Source: Paraeggerthella hominis
Lineage (GTDB): Bacteria > Actinomycetota > Coriobacteriia > Coriobacteriales > Eggerthellaceae
Length of the DNA stretch: 27,503 nucleotides
NCBI RefSeq assembly: GCF_021044775.1
Contig: NZ_JAJNOQ010000017.1
Span: forward strand, 1-27,503
Reading direction: 5' to 3'
Shown here one piece after another: positions 15,497 to 22,148 of this stretch. How positions within the stretch are numbered: position 1 is the stretch's first letter; each line of letters begins with the position of its first letter. A model generated the notes under the pieces. The model ran no database searches, was not told the DNA's origin, and was given only the letters and a program-made list of their open reading frames with translations. Made by a program: the position numbers and the translations under genes.

Positions 15497-16747
15497 ATGA
15501 GCAGTACGCTGGTTCAGAAGTTCAAGAACGTCGGCCCGGGCGCACTGGTTGCCGCCGGCTTTATCGGTCCCGGCACGGTTACGACGTGCACGGTTTCCGG
15601 AGCAAGCTATGGCTACACCATGCTGTGGGCACTGCTGTTCGCCACCGTTGCGACCATTATCTTCCAGGAGATGGCGTCGCGCGTTGGTATTGTTTCGGGT
15701 AAGGGTTTGGGTGAAAACATCCGCGATCGTATTCCGAACAAGATTTTGATGTGGATTGCGATCGTGATTGTTATCATCGCCATTTTCGTGGGCAACATTG
15801 CTTACGAAACGGGCAACATCACGGGCGGTATTTTGGGCATTCAGGCTGTTGCGCCTGATGTTCCGATGATCCCCATCGTTGTGGTTCTGGGTATTTTGGC
15901 GTTCGCCGCCATGTGGATCGGCTCGTACAAGGTGGTCGAGGTCATCCTCACGGCTATCGTCGTGTTCATGGGCGTCGTGTTCTTTGTGACGGCCCTTGCT
16001 TCCAGCCCGGATTGGGGCGCCATTGCGACGGGCCTGTTCGTCCCCACGCTTCCGGAAGAAGGCTCGAAGGGCATCCTGACGGCAGTGGGCCTGATTGGGA
16101 CCACCATCGTGCCGTACAACCTGTTCTTGCACGCGTCCGGCGCTTCCGAGCGCTTCAAGGATCCGGAGCAGGTATCCGACGCTCGTTTCGACACCGTTTT
16201 GAGCATCGGCCTGGGTGGCATCATCTCCATGGCGATTCTGATTTGCGCCGCCGCGAACATCTACGGCACCGAGGCAACCGTGGCCAACGGCAAGGACATG
16301 GCGCTTGCGCTGCAGCCTTTGCTCGGCTCGTGGGCTACGTGGATGATCGGCCTGGGCCTGCTGGCCGCCGGCTTCTCCAGCGCCATCACGGCTTCGTTCT
16401 CTGCTGCGTATGCGGTGAACGGCGTTCTGGGTTGGAAGAAGACGACCAAGGATATCCGCTTCAAGGCTATCTGGATTATTGTTCTGGTGGCTGGTTGCTG
16501 CATGGCCATCGTGCTGGGCAAGAGCCCGACCGAGCTTATCCTGGTTGCGCAGGCCGCAAACGCCATTCTGCTTCCCATCATGGCGTTCTTCGTGCTGTAC
16601 TGCGCTAACGGCAAGGATCTGGGCAAGTGGAAGAACCACGTGTTCGCGAACTGCGCGGGCGTGGTCATCATCGTCATCACGCTGTTCATGTGCTATCGCA
16701 ACATGTCGAGTTTCTTGGCGTCGCTTCAGAAGCTTATCGGCGGCTAA
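15497..16747 (+). CDS. Divergent Nramp (SLC11)-family divalent cation transporter
   Basis: A 416-residue, 11-12 helix membrane protein of the Nramp fold. The opening VGPGALVAAGFIGPGTVTT (residues 12-30) is clearly Nramp-like, but the metal-site motif of helix 1, normally DPGN, is GPGT (24-27), and helix 6, normally MPHN, is VPYN (205-208). These changes remove the aspartate, asparagine, methionine and histidine typical of Mn/Fe Nramps. Divergent Nramp-related clades exist; one, NRMT, was characterised from Eggerthella lenta as a proton-independent Mg2+ (and Mn2+) transporter. Whether this protein belongs to that clade needs a tree. ATG 15497 follows AAAGGAG. It is transcribed alone, with a promoter dyad upstream and a terminator downstream. 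Confidence 0.9.
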   Translation: MSSTLVQKFKNVGPGALVAAGFIGPGTVTTCTVSGASYGYTMLWALLFATVATIIFQEMASRVGIVSGKGLGENIRDRIPNKILMWIAIVIVIIAIFVGNIAYETGNITGGILGIQAVAPDVPMIPIVVVLGILAFAAMWIGSYKVVEVILTAIVVFMGVVFFVTALASSPDWGAIATGLFVPTLPEEGSKGILTAVGLIGTTIVPYNLFLHASGASERFKDPEQVSDARFDTVLSIGLGGIISMAILICAAANIYGTEATVANGKDMALALQPLLGSWATWMIGLGLLAAGFSSAITASFSAAYAVNGVLGWKKTTKDIRFKAIWIIVLVAGCCMAIVLGKSPTELILVAQAANAILLPIMAFFVLYCANGKDLGKWKNHVFANCAGVVIIVITLFMCYRNMSSFLASLQKLIGG

Positions 16748-16773
16748 CGCCTTCCCCTGTTGCTTGAGTTACG

Positions 16774-16798
16774 CGCGCCCGCCCTCTTGGCGGGCGCG
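16774..16798 (+). terminator. Terminator-like hairpin after the Nramp-like gene
   Basis: CGCGCCCGCC (16774-16783) pairs with GGCGGGCGCG (16789-16798), loop CTCTT. Only TT, then GCGTTTT, follows. Confidence 0.7.
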
Positions 16799-16900
16799 TT
16801 GCGTTTTCGGGCTCGCGACCTGCTCTGGGCGTGAGGCGCACGGGAAGAACGCTGCTCGTTATGCGGTCGCGCGCCGGGCTCGATGCGTGCGGTGCAGGCT

Positions 16901-17055
16901 TTGGCGCGAAATTGCGGGTCTGCGCTCTCGGCCAAGAGCCTTCGGCAACCGTCGAATTCGTTGCGTTTCGATGACCTGGCATGTTGATGCAAGTGCTCAA
17001 AACAACTGCGGCTGATGGGTCGGTTGGGGAGCGCAGACCCGCAATTTCGCGCCAA
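16901..17055. repeat. 155-bp element with perfect 27-bp inverted arms (copy 2)
   Basis: The left arm (16901-16927, starting TTGGCGCGAAATTGCGG) is the exact reverse complement of the right arm (17029-17055). The interior is 101 bp and has a block at 16973-16998, starting GACCTGGCAT, that aligns with the core of the element at 7935-8085 at nearly the same distance from the left end. The open frames crossing it are shadows without ribosome sites. It lies in the 663-bp gap between the Nramp-like gene and the carboxymuconolactone decarboxylase-like gene. MITE, structured RNA and regulatory element remain possible. Confidence 0.8.
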
Positions 17056-17085
17056 GTTTTGCGTCGTGGGCTGTCGAACTGTTGC

Positions 17086-17182
17086 CGAAGCGGCCCCGGA
17101 TGGCCCGCTTCGCGTGGTTCCGCCGGCGCTTTCGGGGATTTTCGGCGTTGGGGGGCTTCTGCCTCGCTCGGACGCGAGCGAG
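17086..17182. other. Two further hairpins in the non-coding gap
   Basis: CGAAGCGG (17086-17093) pairs with CCGCTTCG (17105-17112), and CTCGCTCG (17163-17170) pairs with CGAGCGAG (17175-17182). Nothing protein-like is supported in 16800-17333; the stretch is GC-rich and unusually rich in stems, which would fit an untranslated RNA or decayed sequence. Confidence 0.4.
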
Positions 17183-17333
17183 ACGCCTCGAAACGCAGCC
17201 GACCGGACGACGCTGGTTTCGGCCTGTCGCCGTGCAAGGATTGGCGCGCGGGTTCGCCCGGGTTCGTCAAGGTGCTTTTCCCAGATGGTGCATGCGCCCC
17301 TATGGCATTGGTATGTTTCGTTTTGGATAACAG

Positions 17334-17364
17334 TTGACCAAGCCCTCTTTCGGCAGGGTATTAT
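17334..17364 (+). promoter_or_regulatory. Candidate promoter for the CMD-family gene
   Basis: TTGACC (17334-17339) is followed by GGTATTAT (17357-17364); with GGTATT as -10 the spacer is 17 bp, with TATTAT it is 19. The site lies about 45 bp before the start codon. Confidence 0.55.
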
Positions 17365-17410
17365 GAGCGCGAAACAAGAGCATAGTGTCTCAACGACCGA
17401 AGGAGCAAGT

Positions 17411-18187
17411 ATGGAATCGAACATCGTCGAGCAAGCGCACGCTTACCGCAACCGTCTTTTCCCTGGATTCGACTCGCCGTTTTCCGTCACCGACCCGGAG
17501 TTTCAGGAGCGTTTCGACGCATTCGCTTTCGGAGAGGTTCCGGCAAGCGACAACCTTGACGACAAGACAAGGCTGATGGCTATTCTGGCGGCGCTTGTGG
17601 GGTGCCGGGGCATCGAGGCTTTTCAGGCTATGGCCAAGGGTGCGTTTAACGTGGGAGTTACCCCTGTTGAGGTGAAGGAAATCGTCTACCAGGCTGTTCC
17701 GTATCTGGGGCTTGGGTGCGCGCTTCCGTTTTTGCATGCGACCAACGAACTGCTGGAGCATCGTCTGGTTTCCCTGCCGCTTGAGGGCCAGGCTACAACC
17801 ACGATGGCTACGCGTGCGGAAGCTGGCGCCAAGAAGAAGGCCGAGTTGTTCGGGGCTGATGCGGTAGGAACGGTTGCGTCGGGATATGCGGATGCGGCTC
17901 GCATCGACGGCTGGGTGGAATCCCATTGCTTCGGAGATTGCTATACGCGCACCGGTCTTGACGATGCTCAGCGCGAGATGGTCGCCTTTTGCTTTCTTGC
18001 TGCGCAAGGGGGCCATGACGAGCAGTTGACCGGTCACGCGCGAGCCAACATGCGTTTGGGGAACGACGCAGGGTTCCTGGTCAGCGTCCTGGCGCAATGC
18101 GTTCCCTACATCGGATACCCGCTTGTTCTGGATGCGCTTCGCTGCGTGGAACGCGCTGCTGGCACGTTTGAGGATGCTGACGCGTAG
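17411..18187 (+). CDS. Two-domain carboxymuconolactone decarboxylase (AhpD-like) family protein
   Basis: A 258-residue soluble protein with two CMD/AhpD-type helical domains: residues 35-115 (ending EIVYQAVPYLGLGCALPFL) and 150-250 (HDEQLTGHARANMRLG, then LAQCVPYIGYPLVLDALRCV). The CxxC pair of true AhpD peroxidase partners is not present; Cys-X3-Cys occurs as HCFGDC. The family includes lactone decarboxylases and thiol-linked hydroperoxide-handling proteins, so the reaction cannot be assigned. ATG 17411 follows GAAGGAG by 6 bp, and the long open frame upstream is not supported. It has its own promoter and is followed by two strong hairpins, so it is probably monocistronic. Confidence 0.85.
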   Translation: MESNIVEQAHAYRNRLFPGFDSPFSVTDPEFQERFDAFAFGEVPASDNLDDKTRLMAILAALVGCRGIEAFQAMAKGAFNVGVTPVEVKEIVYQAVPYLGLGCALPFLHATNELLEHRLVSLPLEGQATTTMATRAEAGAKKKAELFGADAVGTVASGYADAARIDGWVESHCFGDCYTRTGLDDAQREMVAFCFLAAQGGHDEQLTGHARANMRLGNDAGFLVSVLAQCVPYIGYPLVLDALRCVERAAGTFEDADA

Positions 18188-18277
18188 GTTTCGTATTGTG
18201 CGGGAGCGCGAAGTGCGCATTCCCGCTAACTTTGGCTGCGAAATAGGTCGTTCTTGTTCGACCGGGCTGGCTTTCGA

Positions 18278-18378
18278 CGGAGGCTTCGCGCTCTTTCTGC
18301 GCGGGGCCTCCGCTTGTTTGTTGGCGGCTAGGTCGGGCGCGGTCCTCAATGCCCCGCTGCTCGCAGCGTTGAGGCCGC
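18278..18378 (+). terminator. Two consecutive hairpins after the CMD-family gene
   Basis: First, CGGAGGC (18278-18284) pairs with GCCTCCG (18306-18312), with an inner CGCG/CGCG stem, followed by CTTGTTTGTT. Second, GCGG and CCTCAA (18339-18349) pair with TTGAGG and CCGC (18369-18378), with an inner GCTGC/GCAGC stem. The first is the likelier terminator. Confidence 0.5.
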
Positions 18379-18391
18379 TGATCCCAAATTC

Positions 18392-18421
18392 TTGCACCTC
18401 ATCTCTTCGATCGCGTATAGT
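18392..18421 (+). promoter_or_regulatory. Candidate promoter for the yedE cluster
   Basis: TTGCAC (18392-18397) and TATAGT (18416-18421) are separated by 18 bp. Transcription from here gives a leader of about 285 nt before yedE. Confidence 0.55.
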
Positions 18422-18587
18422 CTTGGTTGCCTTCTTGGACGGTCGGGCTATTCTGCCGGCTCGACCTTCTGCACCAAGAGCGGCTCATATATTGCTAATT
18501 GAATAGGCTTCGAGGGAAGCCGACGGGTCGCTTGTCTGCTGCGCCCCGTGCGTTCTGCACCGCTGCTTGCTGTCGAACAATCCGCAC

Positions 18588-18630
18588 CTTCCAATGTAAG
18601 GGCGCGCTTTGCGCCGCCTTCGATTGGAAG
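18588..18630 (+). other. Nested hairpin in the long yedE leader
   Basis: CTTCCAAT (18588-18595) pairs perfectly with ATTGGAAG (18623-18630), enclosing GGCGC (18601-18605) paired with GCGCC (18611-18615). A GGCTTC/GAAGCC hairpin precedes it near 18507-18522. The leader is long for a simple 5' end and may hold a regulatory RNA, but it matches no riboswitch I know. The in-frame open reading through it lacks a ribosome site. Confidence 0.4.
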
Positions 18631-18714
18631 CGTGCTGTCGCGCGGTTTTTCGCTTGCGTAGCGTTTGCGCGCAGGTCGAAACGGGTGCGCGGTTTTGAAG
18701 GGAAAGGTGTTGTT

Positions 18715-19878
18715 ATGGATCTGCTGAATCAAAAGAAAGGCTTGCTTGCCGTGGGGGTGGTTGCAGGGGCCATGCTCGCGTTGCTTGCTTACTTCGGGAA
18801 TCCGGCGAACATGGCCATGTGCGCGGCGTGTTTCATTCGCGATACGGCTGGCGCGTTGAAGCTGCACAGCGCATCCGTCGTGCAGTATTTCCGCCCCGAA
18901 GTGGTGGGCTTGGTGGTGGGCGCGTTCGTGATCGCCCTGGCCACGAAGGAGTACCGCTCCACCGCGGGGTCGTCCCCGATGATCCGTTTCGTTCTGGGGT
19001 TCATCATGATGATCGGCGCGCTGGTGTTTCTTGGCTGTCCGCTGCGCATGGTCATTCGCATGGCCGCGGGCGACCTGAACGCTTACGTGGGCCTGATCGG
19101 CTTGGTGTTGGGCATTGCGACGGGAACGCTGTTTCTGAAGAAGGGGTATTCGCTGGGGCGGGAGCGCGACACGAACAAGTCCGCGGGCGCCGTGCTTCCC
19201 CTTGTGCTGGCCGCGCTGATGATCATCGGGTTGACCGCGGGCGTGTTCGCCGCCAGCGAGACGGGGCCCGGCAGCAAGCACGCCCCCGTGCTCATCGCGC
19301 TGGCTGCTTCGCTTGTTGTGGGCATGTTGGCGCAGAAGGCGCGCATTTGCTTTGCGGGCGGTGTGCGCAACGTCATGCTCATGCGGGATTTCGACCTGCT
19401 GCTTCCCATTGCGGGATTGTTTGTGATCATGCTTGTATACAACCTGGTCACAGGCAATTTCAAGCTTAGTTTCGAGGGTCAGCCCATCGCTCATTCCCAG
19501 CATCTGTGGAATATTCTGGGCCTGTATGCCGTTGGATTCGCGGCGGTGCTCGCCGGCGGTTGCCCGCTGCGCCAGATGACGCTGGCGGGTCAGGGGTCAT
19601 GCGATGCCGCCGTCACGTTTTTGGGCATGCTGATCGGCGCGACGTTCGCCCACAACTTCGGCTTGGCTGGCGCGGCGGCTTCGGCGGCTACGGCGGAAGC
19701 CGCAGCTGTGGCGGGCGGTCCTGCGCTGGCGGGGCAGATCGTGCTGGTAGGGTGCATTGCCGTGCTGTTCGTGATTGGCACGGTCAACCTGCGCAGCAAA
19801 CAGAAGAGCGCAGGCATTGCGGCGGCGTCGTCGGCATCGGCAAGCGTTGAGGACGCATCCGCCGCAGCGGCGAACTAG
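18715..19878 (+). CDS. yedE: YedE-type putative selenium/sulfur-species transporter
   Basis: A 387-residue membrane protein with about ten helices in two related halves. Family cysteines are present: Cys36 and Cys39 in MCAACF, Cys108 in GCPLRM, Cys212 in RICFAGG, Cys283 in GGCPLRQ. The paired GCPLR motifs mark the YedE/YeeE family, whose members import thiosulfate or, when linked to tusA-like and DUF3343 genes, are proposed to move selenium compounds. ATG 18715 has GAAGGGAAAGG 8 bp upstream. The C-terminal 40 residues are Ala/Ser-rich and probably disordered. tusA and DUF3343 genes follow within 18 and 14 bp, so the three form one operon. A selenium role is inferred from this gene order. Confidence 0.9.
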   Translation: MDLLNQKKGLLAVGVVAGAMLALLAYFGNPANMAMCAACFIRDTAGALKLHSASVVQYFRPEVVGLVVGAFVIALATKEYRSTAGSSPMIRFVLGFIMMIGALVFLGCPLRMVIRMAAGDLNAYVGLIGLVLGIATGTLFLKKGYSLGRERDTNKSAGAVLPLVLAALMIIGLTAGVFAASETGPGSKHAPVLIALAASLVVGMLAQKARICFAGGVRNVMLMRDFDLLLPIAGLFVIMLVYNLVTGNFKLSFEGQPIAHSQHLWNILGLYAVGFAAVLAGGCPLRQMTLAGQGSCDAAVTFLGMLIGATFAHNFGLAGAAASAATAEAAAVAGGPALAGQIVLVGCIAVLFVIGTVNLRSKQKSAGIAAASSASASVEDASAAAAN

Positions 19879-19895
19879 ACACGAAGGGAGCAACT

Positions 19896-20102
19896 ATGAT
19901 CGAAGTGGACGCGCGGGGCCTTTCGTGCCCGGAACCGGTGATGATGGCCATGCAAGCCGTGAAAGCGCACTCCGGGCAATCGGTTCGCGTGCTGGTGAGC
20001 ACGGCTATCGCGCGCGACAACGTGATGGCAATGGCGCGCAGGAAAAAGAAGACGGCCGCGGTCGAGCAGATCGGCGACGATTTCGCCATCGTGATCGAGT
20101 GA
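19896..20102 (+). CDS. TusA/SirA-family sulfur (or selenium) carrier
   Basis: A 68-residue soluble protein with the family signature DARGLSCPEPV; Cys11 in the CPxP motif carries the persulfide, or perselenide, in this family. The whole length matches a single TusA domain, beta-alpha-beta-alpha-beta-beta. ATG 19896 follows GAAGGGAG by 6 bp. Its place between yedE and the DUF3343 gene suggests that it receives the imported chalcogen at the membrane and passes it to a downstream acceptor. In other bacteria this domain is fused to a second domain in YedF; here it is free-standing. Confidence 0.93.
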   Translation: MIEVDARGLSCPEPVMMAMQAVKAHSGQSVRVLVSTAIARDNVMAMARRKKKTAAVEQIGDDFAIVIE

Positions 20103-20115
20103 CGGCGAGGTTGGC

Positions 20116-20352
20116 ATGCGGACGAAATCCCCGGTTCTTGTGGTTGCGTTCGGAACCACGACGGATGCGATGGCGATGGAGCAAGCGGGAAGGCGACGCG
20201 GTTTGCAGGGTCGGTTGATTCCCATACCGCGCCAGCTATCTGCGGGCTGCGGTCTGGCCTGGCGGGAGCCCGCATGCAACGGTCAGGCGCTGCGCCACGT
20301 GCTGGAGGCCGAGCGCATAGATTTCGACGGCCTGCATAGCATGGAGCTGTAG
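20116..20352 (+). CDS. DUF3343 putative Se/S carrier-like protein
   Basis: A 78-residue protein containing IPIPRQLSAGCGLAWR (35-50) with Cys45, the conserved core of DUF3343 (Pfam: putative Se/S carrier-like). It begins 13 bp after the tusA-like stop codon and has only a weak GAGG ribosome site, so it is probably translated from the operon message by coupling. The family is small, lacks a proven reaction, and co-occurs with YedE and TusA-like proteins in selenium-using bacteria. A bidirectional terminator follows at once. Confidence 0.88.
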   Translation: MRTKSPVLVVAFGTTTDAMAMEQAGRRRGLQGRLIPIPRQLSAGCGLAWREPACNGQALRHVLEAERIDFDGLHSMEL

Positions 20353-20380
20353 GGCTGTGGCCGCAAGTCGGCGTTGATGC

Positions 20381-20419
20381 ATCAGGGGAGGTCGCGATTG
20401 ATTCGCATCCTCCCCTGAT
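20381..20419. terminator. Bidirectional terminator between converging operons
   Basis: ATCAGGGGAGG (20381-20391) pairs with CCTCCCCTGAT (20409-20419), 11 bp. It lies between the DUF3343 stop and the pxpA stop and can serve both strands. Confidence 0.75.
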
Positions 20420-20432
20420 TCGCTTTGCCGTG

Positions 20433-21197
20433 TTATTGCGCGCCGACCGGCTTGATGACGATGCCGTCCTCTTCGAGCGCGCTGCGCGTGCGGCTGACGA
20501 ACGCGAGGGCGGTGGGGGAGTCTCCGTGCACGCAGATGGTGTCGGGGTGCAGATCGATCAGCTTTCCCGTTACCGAAAGGATGGCCCCGTCTCGAATGGC
20601 GTTCTTCACGCGCTCGATAGCCTGCTCTTCATCGCGAATGAGCGCAGCGGGATCGTTGCGGTTGACCAGCTTGCCCTCGTCGGTGTAGTTGCGGTCGGTG
20701 AAGAACTCTTCGGCCGTGATCAGCCCTTGCTTGCGGCCCGCGTCAACGAGCGCGCTGTTCGCCAGCCCGATCAGAACCAGGTTCGGATTCACGTCGAAGA
20801 CCGCTTGCGCCAGCGCGGCAGCTAAGTCGGGGTTGATGGCCGCATGATTGTAGAGCTGCCCGTGCGGTTTGACGTGCGCAAGCTGCACGCCTTGCGCCTG
20901 GCAGAACGCTTGAAGCGCGCCGATTTGGTACACCATGTACGCGTACGCCTCGTCGGGCGACAGGTTCATGTCGCGGCGACCGAAACCTTGCAGATCGGGG
21001 TAGCCCGGATGCGCGCCGATGGCGATGCCGGCGTCCTTTGCCATGCCGACCGTCTTGCGCATGACCATCGGGTCGCCTGCATGCTGTCCGCACGCGACGT
21101 TCGCGCTTGAAACAAGCGGAATGATCTGGTCGTCCAGTCCCAGCGTGTAGCGTCCGAAGCTTTCGCCCAGGTCGCTGTTGAGGTCGATTCGGTACAT
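20433..21197 (-). CDS. pxpA: 5-oxoprolinase subunit A (LamB/YcsF family)
   Basis: A 254-residue cytoplasmic subunit of the ATP-dependent 5-oxoprolinase PxpABC, which opens 5-oxo-L-proline (pyroglutamate) to L-glutamate. Family signatures: DLNSDLGESFG (5-15), NVACGQHAGDP (33-43), GAHPGYPDLQGFGRR (61-75), KPHGQLYN (109-116) and CVHGDSP near the C-terminus. In the second motif the family more often has Phe where Gln38 stands. It is the last gene of the minus-strand pxp operon, 12 bp after the YcsI-like gene. It ends against a bidirectional terminator. Confidence 0.95.
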   Translation of the reverse strand: MYRIDLNSDLGESFGRYTLGLDDQIIPLVSSANVACGQHAGDPMVMRKTVGMAKDAGIAIGAHPGYPDLQGFGRRDMNLSPDEAYAYMVYQIGALQAFCQAQGVQLAHVKPHGQLYNHAAINPDLAAALAQAVFDVNPNLVLIGLANSALVDAGRKQGLITAEEFFTDRNYTDEGKLVNRNDPAALIRDEEQAIERVKNAIRDGAILSVTGKLIDLHPDTICVHGDSPTALAFVSRTRSALEEDGIVIKPVGAQ

Positions 21198-21209
21198 AAG
21201 CCTGCCTTC

Positions 21210-22049
21210 TTACTCTTTCAGGTCGATGTTCTTCGTGTCGGTGATCAGCATGCAGCCCGGTGCGTGCGTGATGGCGAAAGGCGGCTTGCTGTTCATCACG
21301 ATGGACTGAGGCGTGACGCCGCATGCCCAGAACACGGGAACTTCGCCCTCGCGGATTTCCACCGGATCGCCGAACTCGGGGCGCATGATGTCGTTCACGC
21401 CGATGGCGGTGGGGTCGCCGATGTGGATGGGCGCGCCGTGCACTTTCGGGATGGCGCCGGAGATCTGCACCGCCTTCACCACCTGGTTGTAGGGGATGGG
21501 GCGCATCGACATGACCATGTTGCCGGACATGCTGCCGGCGGGCGTGCACGGCACGCCGGTCAGGTACATGGGCACGTTGCAGCCCATGGTGTTGTGCCGA
21601 ATCTCGATGCCGGCCTCGATGAGCTCGCTTTCGAACGAGAACGAGCAGCCGATGACGAACGACACCAGATCGTCGCGCCAGTAATCCTGGACGTTCTCCA
21701 CTTCGGCCACCAGCTTGCCGTGTTCGTAGATGCGGTAGCGCGGGAAGTCGGTGGCGATGTCGCAGTCGGTGGCGCAGATGGTGGCCTCGCGCGCACCCAC
21801 CTCGGTCACTTCGAGAAGCGGGCACGGCTTGGGGTTGCGCTGCGCGAACAGCAGGAAGTCGTAAGCTTGCTCTTTCGGCAGCACGATGAGGTTCGCCTGC
21901 GCGTATCCGGGGCATAGACCGCTGGTCGGCGCTGTGAACTGACCGGTTCGGATGAGGCGCCGCGCTTCAACGGGCGATGCGGCAAGCATCTGCGCCCAAA
22001 CGTCCTCGGCAACGCCTTCGGGTTTGGCGGGTTGCGGAGCATTCAGCAT
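21210..22049 (-). CDS. DUF1445 / YcsI-family putative hydro-lyase or D-glutamate cyclase-like protein
   Basis: A 279-residue soluble protein of the DUF1445 (YcsI) family: GLCPGYAQANLIVLP near 43-57, CSFSFESELIEAGIEIRH near 134-151, TGVPCTPAG, and FWACGVTPQ with FAITHAPGCMLITD at the end. DUF1445 is also the N-terminal domain of mammalian D-glutamate cyclase, which interconverts D-glutamate and 5-oxo-D-proline. Its position inside a 5-oxoprolinase operon, as in the B. subtilis ycs-kip region, fits a related role, though the activity of bacterial members is not settled. ATG 22049 follows AAGGGAG. A 99-bp gap separates it from accC. Confidence 0.88.
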   Translation of the reverse strand: MLNAPQPAKPEGVAEDVWAQMLAASPVEARRLIRTGQFTAPTSGLCPGYAQANLIVLPKEQAYDFLLFAQRNPKPCPLLEVTEVGAREATICATDCDIATDFPRYRIYEHGKLVAEVENVQDYWRDDLVSFVIGCSFSFESELIEAGIEIRHNTMGCNVPMYLTGVPCTPAGSMSGNMVMSMRPIPYNQVVKAVQISGAIPKVHGAPIHIGDPTAIGVNDIMRPEFGDPVEIREGEVPVFWACGVTPQSIVMNSKPPFAITHAPGCMLITDTKNIDLKE

Positions 22050-22148
22050 GGTAGAACTCCCTTCTTGGTAGCTGCGGTCTTGTCCAAGATGACGAAAGAG
22101 CTTCTCGATTTCGCGTTCGACGTTGCTAAACGAAGCTCCGTCCGTGAA

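Noticed and set aside
17015..17410. 132-codon upstream extension of the CMD-family protein
   Set aside because: It runs through the inverted-repeat arm and through the promoter; ATG 17411 has a good ribosome site and gives the normal family start.
18228..18404. Third inverted-repeat element of the same family
   Set aside because: TTGGCTGCGAAAT at about 18231 and the complement of the segment near 18380-18400 resemble the arms, but they do not pair well with each other and the core block is absent, so the case is too weak.
18499..18714. 72-codon N-terminal extension of YedE
   Set aside because: It is Cys/Arg-rich, lacks a ribosome site, and YedE starts properly at 18715 with a strong site just before it.
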